DNA of 64,000 bases. Source: Sympetrum striolatum. Its lineage: Eukaryota; Arthropoda; Insecta; Odonata; Libellulidae. This document shows, piece after piece, positions 10,101-20,919 of the stretch; within the stretch, counting starts at the first letter, position 1; each line of letters begins with the position of its first letter. The notes under the pieces were generated by a model. It was not told where the DNA came from and ran no database searches. It was given only the letters and a program-made list of their open reading frames with translations. A program made the position numbers and the translations under genes. The stretch covers positions 1,116,001-1,180,000 of the forward strand of contig CANPUZ010000031.1 in NCBI GenBank assembly GCA_947579665.1. The letters run 5' to 3'.

Positions 10101-12134
10101 CCAAAACTTTTACAAAAACCAATGTACAGGTTGCTATGCACAAAAATCGTTGAAGACAATAAAAATTCATTGAGGATTATCATCAATACTATTGTTTTTG
10201 CGGAACACATGATTTGCCATTGAAAGGAAAAGAAAAAGATGATGGTGTTTTAAAAGATTTACTTAAAATAAAAATTGATTCTGGTGATGAAATGTTGAAG
10301 AAACATTTAGAAGAAGGATTCAAAAATGCTCAGTATACGTCTCCAAACATACAAAATGAGATTTTAAATATATGTGGAATCCTGATCAGAGAAAATTTAG
10401 TCAACAATGTCAAAGCTGCAAGTGCCTATAGTATTTTGGCTGATGAATCAGCTGATATATCGGGAAAGGAGCAACTATCAATAGGTATCAGATTTTACGA
10501 TCATAAGGAAAAAATTGTAAGGTAAGAATTTATGGGTTTTTTCGAGCTAGAAAAAATGGATGCCCAATCTATAGCTTATGAAATTAATAAATTTATTAAT
10601 ACACTGAATATTGATGTTAAAAGATGCGTGGGGCAGGGCTACGATGGATGTGCTACGATGGCGGGAAAAGTTGGTGACGTTCAAAAAATATTGAAAGAAA
10701 CATATAAGAAGGGTTTTTATTTCCCCTGTGCTTGCCACAAACTAAATCTCGTTGTAAATGACTTAAACAATGTTCCTGAGATCCGCAAATGCATTGGGAC
10801 TGTCAAAGATACGATCAATTTTTTTAGGGAATCAGTTTTGCGTCGAAAATACACACCAACAATTCCATTGCTGTGTGAAACAAGGTGGTCCCAAAAATAT
10901 AAAGGTATTTCATCGTTTAGAAAGCATTTCATTGAAATTGTAAAAGGTTTGGAAAAGCTTTCTCAAGAAGGAAATTCGGGGACAAGAAAAGTGGCTTTTC
11001 AGTTGTTATCTGCGGTTGAACAAACCTCATTCATATTAGCTTTATGTATTATAGATAAGTACAACTCCCTTCTAGAACCAATCGCGGACATATTGCAGAC
11101 AAAAACCCTGAACGTAATCAAGTGTACAGAGCACATTCAAACAATCAAAACTGCAGTTGCAGAACACAGGCGTTCTGCCGAAGAAGAAAGTGAGAAGTTA
11201 TTAAAGTCAGCTAATGAAATAGCTGAAAATTTGAACTCTTCTTCCACGTCTTCCACGGACTGCAGGTCGCCAAAACTACAGGGAAAATCATCCAGCTGCT
11301 TCATTAAGCGAGTATTTTTGCCGCTCGCTATACGTGCCCTATTTGGACTCATTATTATCCTCTTTGGAAGCAAGATTTAACCAGGATCAGTCGCCGGCGT
11401 TTGCTCTATCGTTGTTGCACCCTGCTCAGATAACAAAAATTACAGCTTCAGATTTAAAAATTCATATGGAGAAGTCTCCAAATTTTATGAATTAGACGGG
11501 ATTGTGTCAGAAGCCGAGCTGTGGCGGATATTTTGGACAAACAAGGAGGAGAATCTCCAAAAATTTGGAGATAACAGAAGTGATTCAACATGCAGAATTG
11601 TTTTATCCAAACGTTAAAATAGCTCTACATATTTTATTGACTATGCCTTATTCTACAGCTACCATTGAAAGATGATTTAGTACTCTTAGACGCGTAAAAA
11701 CCTGGCTGAGATCCACAATGGTTGAAGAAAGATTAAACGGGCTTTGCATGCTCAGTGTATATAAAAAAAATAAATTGTTTGTGTGATTTTTTCACAGAAG
11801 CTGTTTTAAACCGCTTCGCAGAAGATACAAGAAGATTGCTTTTCAAATAGTTACTCGTATGTGAAACCAATCTAATAAATGCAAATTTAAATTTATGTTG
11901 AATTTTTTATTTGTATTTCTGATTTGCCCCCCCTAGGCCCTTCTGCAATTGTGATTTGCCCCCCCCCCAGGCCAAAAGCTGGGTACGCCCATGGCCATAC
12001 TTATATTATTTGTAGTTAAATTATAGTCTGTATTAGTTGCATATAAATTATAGTTTGTAGGGCACAACTCTAAAGATGCATAAAACTCGATACAAAAGCA
12101 AAAGAACCAAAGTGGCCAAATGTTTTGGATAAGA

Positions 12135-13080
12135 TTAGTCTATAACTGTGTCTTCAAATTCCTCCACAACGCCATCTAGATCTGATTCCTCGCTGGAAAT
12201 GAGTGAATAAATGTTCTCATCTACACCCGCAAGTGTAACAACTTCCTCTCCATCCAGTTTTCGAGAGATTATCGCTTGAAATTTTAGCTCTTTCGGTTTC
12301 TAGTAATTTCAAGTTGTGCTTGATTTAAAGTTGTGCTTGATTAAAAATTAAATAGGTTACAAAGCTCTTTCATTAGTCCTGCGGTTTCTTCTTAGGTTGT
12401 GAATATTTCCGTGCTTGCTAAAACTTCTTTCCGTCGCCGAGGATGCGGGTGGAAGTGAAAAATCTTTACGGCAACTCAATAGACTTTTGTTTTGGAGCAT
12501 ATTGCCTTCCAAAAAATTAGAGGCGAAAGTTTTTTAGATACTGAAATGACGTATTGTGTCTCTCACTTACCATCGTCAGCCATGTTGGTTGCCATCTCGG
12601 AATGAATTACAGCTATATTCTCTTCACTGAAGGTAGGATCTGATTTTGCGAGAATATCAACAAATTTAGAAACATCAGAAATTTTTGATGGTTCCAAGCT
12701 CGAACCTTTTCTTGAAGGGTCAAAAAAAATTAGCTGGCAAATGGGCCTTCGTCACGGCCAAATCTCTTTTCTTTTTAATTAAATTTATTATTTTACAACT
12801 GCGAGCATCAGTAATTTCAGTTGTGATCATACAAAAATGTTTTACTCTTTCAAAGGGATCTGGGAAAATGCAGCAGACTTTGCTAAGCTGTGGCTCATCA
12901 TTTGCCATGTCGATTATGTAAGCTTTTAGTGGTTTCAGAACGTCTTGCAGATTATTTTTAGAAATCCAAAAGTTAATTTTCGGACAGAACACGTTTTTTG
13001 TGACATGACGAAGCCTCAGGGATGGATTCTTAGGATTCGCATCAATCGCTATCTGTTGCAGCACACTTTTCTTAGTAATT
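12135..13080 (-). pseudogene. Second hAT transposase fragment, C-terminal half
   Basis: On the minus strand, 13064-12720 encodes KINFWISKNNLQDVLKPLKA and YIIDMANDEPQLSKV, the region before the dimerisation domain of BED-finger hAT transposases. About 270 bases on, a frame reads SSATERSFSKHGNIHNLRRN, the hAT C-terminal dimerisation motif. An acidic tail follows, ending at a stop at 12135-12137. Stops and frameshifts separate the blocks. No inverted repeats were found, so this is a partial copy unrelated in orientation to the hAT at 2179-11993. Confidence 0.65.
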
Positions 13081-13717
13081 AATGATTCCAGAGCAATAGC
13101 TGTGGATCAGAATCGAGTTACTGCAGGATTTTTTAAGTGATAAAAATTTTTTTGCTCTTTTGAACATCTGAAAACTAAGTTCGAACGATGATACACACGC
13201 TCAAATAATCCACGCAATGATACGTCTTCCACTCAGAGGTTGAAGCGGAACACTGAATTTGATGAATTCCAACTCGTGAATACATGGTTTCAAGAAAAAA
13301 CTATGAACACTATTTTCTGTTCAGCAACATGAAACTAAACGGTCACTAGTGAACCACATGGGGCCAATTTTCGAACTTTTCTACACTTTATCATAGATTG
13401 CTTTTACAAAGCTATTAAATAATTTTAATTATATCATGAAGCCAAAATTCCACAAAGTTATGCCTGAAAATGTTGATTTTATACAATGTATCAGTCTTGC
13501 AAACATATAAACACTTGTGTTTTTTATAAAATCGTTTTAAAAACTAGAGAAATACATTCTTTACAAGCTATAAGGTCAGGTTAACTGCAAAATTTACTAA
13601 TCAGGATAGTAAATCTATCGGATAAACCACGAAGAACGCCATCTCAAAATTGACGAACAAAACGTTTTTTTCACGTTTTTTTCAAACGTTTCATTTTTTC
13701 GAGGTTCCCATCTCTAC
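13081..13717. other. AT-rich sequence, possible upstream part of the minus-strand hAT
   Basis: Short minus-strand frames with many stops continue the transposase direction but give no recognisable motif. Nothing else is seen. Confidence 0.3.
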
Positions 13718-13930
13718 TTACGGGCTTCCTTGAGAAAACAGGGGTGTTGGGTGGGATGTAAATGTCGACTGATATATATGTTTTTTTCCCGATTTCCTAC
13801 TCGGTTACGGGCTTCCTTGAGCAAAAAGGGGTGTTGGGTGGGATGTAAATGTTGAATTATGTACCTCTTTTTTCCCAAATTCATACTCGTTTACGGGCTT
13901 CATTGAGCAAAAAGAGGTATTTTTTTCAGG
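13718..13930. repeat. 86-bp tandem repeat, about 2.4 copies
   Basis: TTACGGGCTTCCTTGAGMAA starts at 13718 and 13805, and with one change at 13891, so the period is 86-87 bp. The first two units also share GGGGTGTTGGGTGGGATGTA. The third truncates after AAAAAGAGGTATTTTT. Confidence 0.85.
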
Positions 13931-14440
13931 GAAGAAGTCTTTTTTTCCGCATAATTCGCTTTGAGTATTTAAAAAGATAGTCACCCTCTCGTCTGGTTTG
14001 CAAGCGATAGATCGTTTGCAAGCTAAACAGGTTCCCAAGGTCTATCGAGCTTATTAATAATTTTTATTTCAATTATTTAATTTATTTCTTTATCAATTAA
14101 TATTAAAGATAAACAACTGGCTTAACGCCGATGGGTTGGGTTTGGTGTTCGAGGTTCCCTTTATGATATGATCTTTCATAATAAAAAGTTATGATTTTTC
14201 TTAAAAAACCTTGGAAACCGAATGAGCTTGCGATCCGAACGAGAGGGTTACTATCTTTTTCTTAACACAAAGCAACATTTGCGACAAAAACACTGCTTTT
14301 CCTTATAAATACCTTGGAAGCCTATTGTCTTTCATTGTTATATCAATAAAATCGACCGAATATAGATACGTTATTAAGTGCCATTTCGTTCTTAAATTCG
14401 TAATCGTTAATTACGCATTTACTTCATAATAGCTTCATTA
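13931..14440. other. Non-coding AT-rich stretch
   Basis: GAGGTTCCC occurs here and before the 86-bp repeats, and GAACGAGAGGGTTACTATCT mirrors CACCCTCTCG upstream. This hints at one repeat family spanning 13.6-14.3 kb. No gene is seen. Confidence 0.3.
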
Positions 14441-14525
14441 TTCGATGATTTCATTGTTTTCCGCATTTTATTTAATCAAAAATGTATATGAAATCAATTT
14501 ACCATTACTCGAAGAGTTCCTCGTC

Positions 14526-15094
14526 GAAATGGTCGACAATTCCTGCGTTAGCTGCTATTACAACGTTTTCGCCGCGGCTCAGACGTTCACCTCTCCCGAG
14601 GATGCACTGACATTCCTCGAGGCACACGGCTGCTTGATCCGGAAAGATGGACATATTTGCCCTAGATGTGGTTTTCCACTTCCTTTTTACGAGGTTAGGC
14701 ATGTATTTTTCAATTATTATTTTAAATTTTAATTTTGCTTTTCTTTTATTGTTAAATCAATGTTATCGAATGATTATAGGAATGTTTTATATTTACATTT
14801 CCTTCTCGTGAGTTACGCTATTACTTCATAATAGTTTCATAAATGGATGATTTCTTGGTTTTCCGCATTTTATTTAATCGATAATACATGAAATTCTTCG
14901 AAATATCATCGACAAATACGTGTGAATGTCATGTTTACGCGATTCGAAATGAGTTACTTTTTCGCAGTTTCCGAGATGTGAAACTGGGCGTGTGCTGCTC
15001 CACCTGCCGTCAGAACGCCATAACTAACGGTTTCAAAACTGTCTCCGGACGCCAATACTGCCCCTCCGTCATTGCAACGTCGTTATCGCGGTAA
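14526..15094 (+). CDS. Small cysteine-rich zinc-finger-like protein, two exons (unrecognised)
   Basis: The frame from 14526 (ATG, MVDNSCVSCYY) runs through FLEAHGCLIRKDGHICPRCG to about 14692. Several bases later intron-like AT-rich sequence begins. After a TTTTTCGCAG acceptor at about 14967 a second piece encodes VKLGVCCSTCRQNAITNG and VSGRQYC before a stop near 15092. The paired CxxC knuckles (HICPRCG, CCSTCR) spaced by about 30 residues once joined resemble the zinc-binding N-terminus of IS1595/Merlin-type transposases. No catalytic domain follows. It may be a Merlin remnant or an unrelated small gene. A 33-bp block, TTCCGCATTTTATTTAATC with flanks, repeats at about 14459 and 14861. Confidence 0.35.
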
Positions 15095-15099
15095 TTATA

Positions 15100-16086
15100 G
15101 TACGTACCCATTACTTCTATGTAAGTAAATAAGCCGCCATCTTTGATACATGTTCCACAAAAATTTTATCGAAAAAGTGCTATTTCTAGTGGGTAAAAAA
15201 TAAAAAACCCCTCGCCGTCCTCATCCGAAATTTTACCAAATCCCGTATTAATAAATGGTAATTTAAATTTTTCCCTCGACGACCTATCGACTCATACATA
15301 AACTCCAATCAATCTCTATGATAATTGTAGTCTATACCGTCGATACAGTATGTCTACGTCGATTTTCGTAAGGTAGGAAGCCAGAAAGTAAATGAGTTTC
15401 TCCGAATTCTCTGGTAGGTAAAATTCTACTTTGTGGAATGGTGTGTGCATCTCCAATAGATACCGAGATGTCGAATTTCTTCCCGACACCGCCAAAGTAT
15501 AATTTTACCCTCTGTAAGTAGTGTTAATCTACTCTGATCTATTACGTTTTCCGCCCCGTTTCCTATGAGATTTCATATTTCTTGCTCAACATTCTCTGCC
15601 GTGAAGACAACTTTAGTGGGCTAAAGTTAGGAGTAGGGAAAGCGAAGCCTTAGTATTTATATGCCTGATTTTCCTATTTAGCAGTATCACATCAGATCTT
15701 GCCCGTATACAATCAACCAATGGGTCAATCTGATACAAAAAAATATCCGGGCAATATATTCTGGGAATATTTGTTTTGAAATTATATTTGGTAAATTCAG
15801 ATGGTAGCTCGTAAGGTAATTATGTAAATGTATTCCTAGTTCAGGAAAAAAATTAATTTACATCATTTGGACTTGTATTTTTTGGGACAAATGAGTTGGT
15901 AAGAAATTGGAAGGTAAAAGTATCATTAGAGATGATCATATCTAATAGATCGTAATTCCTTTTGGTGCCTTAGTTGTCCTTTAGAGAGTATATCTTAATT
16001 TATAGAAGTTTGAGTCTGTAAACAGTGTTTTTCTAAACTAATATGTTGTTTGAGTAATAGAACTGTTTTATCTTCCCTTTTCCAAG
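15100..16086. other. Non-coding; no SDR N-terminal exon found
   Basis: I searched for the TGxxxGIG cofactor motif and the NNAG exon expected upstream of the SDR exon at 16087. Nothing was found on the + strand. The earlier exons must lie upstream of the transposon cluster or outside the window. Confidence 0.4.
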
Positions 16087-16216
16087 ATGGAGCTGACAAT
16101 GCATCCATGAGGTTTATATTTGAGACAAATGTATTTGGTCTGTTCATGTGCACCAATGCAGCTCTTGGCTTGATGAAGGAGACTGGAGTAGACGATGGAC
16201 ACATACATATTAACAG
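16087..16216 (+). CDS. SDR (DHRS11 / farnesol dehydrogenase-like), exon with catalytic Asn and Ser
   Basis: This 130-nt exon follows a TTTTCCAAG acceptor and ends at CAG|GTGTAA. It encodes ETNVFGLFMCTNAALGLMKE and then VDDGHIHINS. NVFG carries the structural/catalytic Asn of the SDR tetrad, and the last Ser, completed across the splice, is the catalytic Ser. The GVDDGHIxxINS wording is characteristic of DHRS11-type SDRs, annotated in insects as farnesol dehydrogenase-like. Those enzymes oxidise or reduce alcohols and ketones with NADP(H). The exon begins in phase with two bases of a codon, so an upstream exon is required. It is not visible in this window. Confidence 0.85.
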
Positions 16217-17513
16217 GTGTAAAGAGTAGCTACTCATAGCTACTACTCTCTTATAGTAGATATCCTTGCTATTCATAATTCTCACGAGGAGAATCAGTTT
16301 GTTTTCTCAGTTGGAATTCAGTAACGCATTCTTGTATATTTATTTAGTATTGCTTTCCTGTTATTATTGTGTTTGAATGAAATTATTGCCACCTTCTAAA
16401 ATTATACTATTGTCAATTTTTTAATTTTTTTGGAATTTCCACTATCCTCAGTTATTGTTTTCAATTTTTGTTTCATTTTGTGTACACTTGATTATGAGTA
16501 GTTTGTTATTTTCAGTTTCCTGAGAATTTGTGGCATTCGAAATTACAGTGTAGGGAGAATAGAAATGAAAGAGTGGAAATGGAGACATTATTATGCACCT
16601 CTTTGCTTAATTTTAATGAAATTATTACTATAACTTTTTCAAATTACTTTATTATTGATTTATTTTCATTCTTTTTTCATTTATTTTCTTAGTTTTAGAT
16701 CTATTTTGATGTAATAAAACCATGAAAGTACTACGTTTTAATCCTAATATATAGTTCATAATTATAATCTTTGTAACTCAACAGTAGATGAAGACTGGTT
16801 AAAGAGATAACTCTTATTATGTTCGAGGGCGGTTTGGAACTGCTGTTTGGCCATGAAGGAAGTGCCTGCAGCGATGCCAATATTTTATTTCACACATATT
16901 AAAACCACAGCTTTCCTATTTTTCAACATAATTGCAATTGCATTCATGCATTTGTAATAGCATTTCAATAACTTGCAAATCTCTTCTGCATAAAAATTGA
17001 CCCCCAGATGTAGCCAAACTGTCACTGCATATTTAAAATCTTCATTGCATTGGAACTCGAAGCAACATCTTCATGTGAGTGAACAGATGGAAATTAGATG
17101 TGCCAAGTCTGAGATGTACAGAGAATTATCATAAACTTCCTGTTTGAATCACTAATGATAGAGGGCTTAACACTCCTATTATGAATGTTTGTTCTTCCAC
17201 CTTCAAAATCCACTGATGCATGACACTTTTGCTCATAATGTTTGGTCCATATACAGCACACAATTCGTAATGATTGTCAGTTGCTCTTACCTTTAGGATG
17301 TCTTTACCCTAATAAATCTTTTCACGGAATGTACCTCTCATTCAGCAGTATCTTCTATTGTAGTTTTTGATGCTATAGAGAGCAAATGCACAGCAGTAAG
17401 ATGCTCCCACTAACAAAGCTCTTAAGAAATACAGATTTTGCTAAAGTAACAATGATGGTGCTCAGCAAACAACTAAAACCATCACACATCAACAGTGGTT
17501 TATAACCTCTTCT
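16217..17513. other. SDR intron, no recognised gene
   Basis: AT-rich, with no repeat structure or coding signal that I can support. Confidence 0.5.
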
Positions 17514-17519
17514 ATTTGA

Positions 17520-17815
17520 TCATACACCAAGAACTTCATCATCCTCACTGTACTCACTATTGGGCAAGTACACCTGAACTATAACCATATTTACTACTTC
17601 AGACTTTACTTCTACTGACATAACCCGATCGCTTATTAGCTCGGTGGCTATCACAGGTTGTCCTGCTCTCTTGTACAGCACTACTTCCCCCACCGAAAAT
17701 GACTCTAGCATCCAGAAGTCTCCCCTTTCTTTCCACTGGACCTCTTCATTTCTAACTTTTTCCAAGTTCCCTTTTCTAGGCATTGTCCTAACATTCCATG
17801 TTCCAACCCTATCTC
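17520..17815 (-). pseudogene. LINE endonuclease fragment
   Basis: The minus-strand frame encodes ELISDRVMSVEVKSEVVNMV, then VIVQVYLPNSEYSEDDE. This matches the ISDRVM / VYxPTSEHSDEE core of the apurinic endonuclease of RTE-like non-LTR retrotransposons. A frame-shifted GTWNV-like start lies just upstream near 17800. No reverse transcriptase is attached. It is a 5'-side remnant inside an SDR intron, in the opposite direction to the host gene. Confidence 0.65.
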
Positions 17816-17869
17816 TTTTTTCCTGTGTCCTTCCTTATGTAAGGGTTTCATTGAACAACTACTGAGATG

Positions 17870-18234
17870 GATTTGCAAAGTACAGTACTTTAAATGTATG
17901 ATTGCAGTATGCAAGCTACTTTTACTCGTATTTCATATATTTAAACATATAATGTATAATTGATATCAATAGATACCTACTTAATCCAGCTTGAAACCTG
18001 GCTAATGTATTAATACTGTAGTTGAAATGGCAAATTTAGATAAAATCAGTGCATAAAATGCCTTGAAAAAGGCTTCGTAGTTCTAAAATTAATCAGGTGT
18101 GACGCTGAAGAACACATCACTAATGTTAATTTCTTCCCAAGTTATTGCTTAAATTTTTTCATGTATTAATAATAAAAATTAAGAAACATTTTCCTTTGGA
18201 ATGCCTAATGCTCTGTTTATTTGTTATCCGCTAG
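17870..18234. other. SDR intron, no recognised feature
   Basis: AT-rich. It ends in a pyrimidine-rich tract and a CTAG acceptor at 18234. Confidence 0.5.
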
Positions 18235-18364
18235 CATTGCTGGTCACAAAATAATTCCATTGACTGGAGGATGCATTTACGGAGCATCAAAGCATGCGGT
18301 GACTGTTCTGACCGAAGGCTTGAGTAGGGAACTGGCATTGGAAAATTCCAAAATTAGAGTAACG
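18235..18364 (+). CDS. SDR (DHRS11-like), exon with the YxxxK catalytic motif
   Basis: The exon starts in the phase left by the previous one (AG plus C gives Ser) and reads SIAGHKIIPLTGGCIYGASK, then HAVTVLTEGLSRELALE and NSKIRVT. YGASK is the YxxxK active site: Tyr acts as the general acid/base and Lys lowers its pKa and binds the cofactor ribose. The exon ends ACG|GTGAGA in phase 0. The following recognised exon starts with one base of a codon, so a piece encoding about three residues is missing between them. Both exons here are 130 nt. Confidence 0.88.
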
Positions 18365-18640
18365 GTGAGACTTAATTTTAATTAACATTCACTTACATTC
18401 TCTAAATGAATAAATACAACATTATTGAATCACGCATTGTATTTCAGCAACAGTTCATTCTAGGTTTGTCAGTTACAGGGCATTTGGTGATTAGCGAATG
18501 AACACAACCTGTCTTTAGGAGATACTTGCTATGTTCATTTTTTGTTAGCTGATCATTGATTTACTGTATGTTCTTTTGTGTATTTAATCAGTTAATTCTT
18601 GGAGAGGTAATAAATGTAGAACTAAAATCTTTTATGAATT

Positions 18641-18810
18641 GATGAAGAATAACAATTTGTACTCTTTTCACAGTATTTTATTAAACTTGTATTATTATAT
18701 TATTGACTTGATGACGGACATCAATCTCTGAAACAAGTCGTGTTGTGTTTCCTTTTATTGTTTTTAATAAAATACTGTGGAAAAAGTACAAATTGTTCTT
18801 CTTCATCATG
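18641..18810. repeat. Long inverted repeat, arms about 47 bp, loop about 72 bp
   Basis: TGATGAAGAATAACAATTTG continuing to TATTTTATTAAA (about 18640-18686) is mirrored by TTTAATAAAATACTGTGG to CTTCATCA (about 18763-18808). There are a few mismatches. The loop contains GATGACGGACATCAATCTCT followed by GAAACAAGTCGTG. Confidence 0.8.
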
Positions 18811-19664
18811 ACGTATTTGCACAAGACATGGCCAGAGACTGTGAATTTTCCTCTTATGAATTGCATATTGGTGTGGATAAGATATTACAGGCATTTACCA
18901 AAATCCTGGGCTCTTCTTCAAAATGCAACTGAGATGGAATTAAGAGCTTCACTTTTAAATAATTGTGAGGAATGTGTTTCTCACCAAGCAGCTGAGTTAA
19001 TGGAATTATTACTTCTGGGAGATTTTAACTCCTGATGAATATGACTGTTGGCCTATCTTTCTGGCAATCATTCATATGTGAGAGCAATACAAGACTTACA
19101 TCTCTTATCCATTCCTCTTGTGTTTTTTTATGAGAGTTGTTCATTAACCAGAAAGAATCCAGAATATATTTGCCAGATTGTTGAATTTGTTTTCAATTAG
19201 TTCTGTCCTTTAACTGATCATGCGTATATGAATTATATTTTGAGATTAAAGCACTTCATATACGTTTTTAAGTCAAAATCAATAATTAGAATCTGAGCAT
19301 TTCAGTCAATCATCTAACAAATAATGGTTGTATTCGTATAATATGGGAAGATTCTTGGGAGAATCCATGACGAGAAATCAGTGAACATCTTTCCTTGTGG
19401 GGTGATTCATGTTCTATTCGTATCAATTTGGTCCTTCCAATAGTGGTTGTTATTGACGGTGTTAGAGATTGCTGTATTCCATTTATTCTCACCAGAAAAG
19501 GCACTCAGATATTTTATAAATGACAATAAAGTTTTGTTACTACAAATGTTATGTTTAGTAGTTAGCATATTCTGCGATTCTGAATAGTAGAGGTAGGAGA
19601 GATTAAATAAAAACCATAAAATAATTCAATTGTTTGATTCAATTGAATTATTTTTCACTCGTTT
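18811..19664. other. Intron; open frame 18745-19035 of doubtful value
   Basis: A 96-codon frame crosses the right arm of the inverted repeat and ends at 19035. The stretch MELRASLLNNCEECVSHQAA looks protein-like but matches nothing I know. The rest is AT-rich and featureless. Confidence 0.3.
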
Positions 19665-19738
19665 ACTTGATACAAGTTGAAGAGGAGAGAATAGAAGCAG
19701 TGCATTACGTGATCCCATTCAGGGGAAATCTCTGACAT
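19665..19738 (+). repeat. 74-bp block shared with 23429-23499
   Basis: TTGATACAAGTTGAAGAGGA through GGGGAAATCTCTGACAT precedes the first composite copy. It recurs with few changes at 23429-23499, between a + and a - copy, so it probably belongs to an outer part of the repeat family. Confidence 0.75.
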
Positions 19739-19750
19739 ACTTATATATAT

Positions 19751-20910
19751 ATTATACGAGTAAGATGTTGCTTGCATACTGCAAGCAGATTGGCAATACT
19801 AATTTCATATCGGCATCACTTCGGGACGCTTCTCATAAGAAAAAAAAAAGGATTTAATATTTTCTTAAAATTCGCTGAAATTTCATCGTCTGGCATCGAA
19901 CCCGGGTCATACTGGTATAACTACTATGAAACACAATAGAAGATCACCATCTCTAACTATGTGTGAAAATTCAAGCAGAAATATTGGCTACAACTGCCTC
20001 AAAAGACGCTCTAATGTTCACGAATGTAAATGGCTCTCGGGACTCGAACCAAGGACGATCTTGGAAATCTCAAATATGTTTCTGAAAGTTATTAATCATC
20101 TCAATCTATATGCCAAATTTCAAGTTTCTATATCATTGGGAAAGGTTTCAAAATAATTCCTAAAAATCGGATCAACTTCTGATTGCAGAGACACCTGGTG
20201 TCGAACCCAGGACACATTGATAGCTGTGAATTAATAGTTTGATTTGTTAAGTCTTGCTCTTTTATCATACAAAGTTTGAGGTCGATAGCATGCCGGGAAG
20301 TACCTAAAATTTGTTTCCGTTATCTCCGTAAGAAATGCATTGAGGAATTTAAATGTCCCTCTGGGATCGAACCAAGGACCATCAGCGAATATGTAAAATT
20401 TTATTATGATAAGTTTTTATAATATCTAACCTCATACCGAATTTCAAGTTTCTATGCCATCGCAAAAGGGTCCAAAAAAAAATCTTAAAAATCGCCACAA
20501 TGCATTTTAAACGGCCGATTTTTGCCCCGACCTAGCATCGAACCCAGGTTATTTTCTGTAAAACTCATTTATGTTTTCGATAGATCATGACCATATATAA
20601 AGGCTCCTAAAGTTTCGATACTCTACCTATCCGAGAAGTATTTTTTAAAAATTCCCGAAAATCTAAGCAATGCATTTAAACGGAAAAAATCGGGACTTTG
20701 GGGCCCTCTGGAATCGAACCCATGACACTGAGGATCAAAATCACAATTTTTCTGGCGGTCAATTGTTATGGCCAATACGCAGTAAAAATTTGAACTCAAT
20801 CACGCTTGTGGTTTAGGCTGTGAATTTGTATCCTATCTATCTATATACCTATCTATATACCTATCTATATATATGAATGAATCCGGAGAAGCATCTATAT
20901 ATAATAGATA
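19751..20910 (+). repeat. Composite B-box repeat, copy 1 (full length)
   Basis: This is the reference copy. It starts at ACGAGTAAGATGTTG plus the CTTGCATACTGCAAG palindrome. Six modules follow, with 11-mers (reverse complement of GGTTCGANNCC) at 19892, 20040, 20197, 20363, 20534 and 20710. The spacing is 148, 157, 166, 171 and 176 bases. It ends with TATC runs, GAATGAATCCGGAGAAGC and TCTATATATAATAGA. No frame of useful length is present. Confidence 0.9.
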
Positions 20911-20919
20911 TATATATAC

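Larger units (their letters stand above)
2879..11786 (+). pseudogene. hAT transposase, DUF4371/ZMYM1-like, spliced and decayed
   Basis: Exon 1 (2879-2900) starts ATG with a MDIRIFF leader typical of this hAT group and ends at a GTAAGT donor. Exon 2 (9517-9877) follows a TTTGCAG acceptor, restores phase, encodes a basic stretch (NPKRRK) and later DIGRWIG, and ends at another GTAAGT. The last part (about 10060-11786) encodes the DUF4371/RNase H-like core with SILADES, GYDGCATM and CACHKLNLVV, then the C-terminal dimerisation region with PYSTATIER. Breaks include a stop in exon 2 near 9640, a TAA at 10523-10525, a frameshift near 11270 and a TGA near 11671. The protein would cut and paste the element, but this copy cannot encode it. 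Confidence 0.8.
2179..11993 (+). mobile_element. hAT DNA transposon (ZMYM/DUF4371 type), 9.8 kb with nested insertions
   Basis: The left end CATGGGCGTACC and the right end GGGTACGCCCATG are inverted repeats. They are flanked by the same 8 bases, GCCATACT (2171-2178 and 11994-12001), the target duplication size of hAT elements. Both termini carry C/G runs just inside the inverted repeats. The coding part is a split, decayed hAT transposase whose first intron has been expanded by a Harbinger element and a Transib element. Without those insertions the element would be roughly 4 kb. Confidence 0.85.

Noticed and set aside
18700..18760. Hammerhead ribozyme from GATGA...GAAAC in the loop of the inverted repeat
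   Set aside because: The CUGANGA core is imperfect and the GACTTG/CAAGTC pairing is in the wrong place for hammerhead stems.
18745..19035. 96-codon gene at the inverted repeat
   Set aside because: The first half lies in the inverted repeat arm and no homologous motif is seen. It is not supported as a gene.
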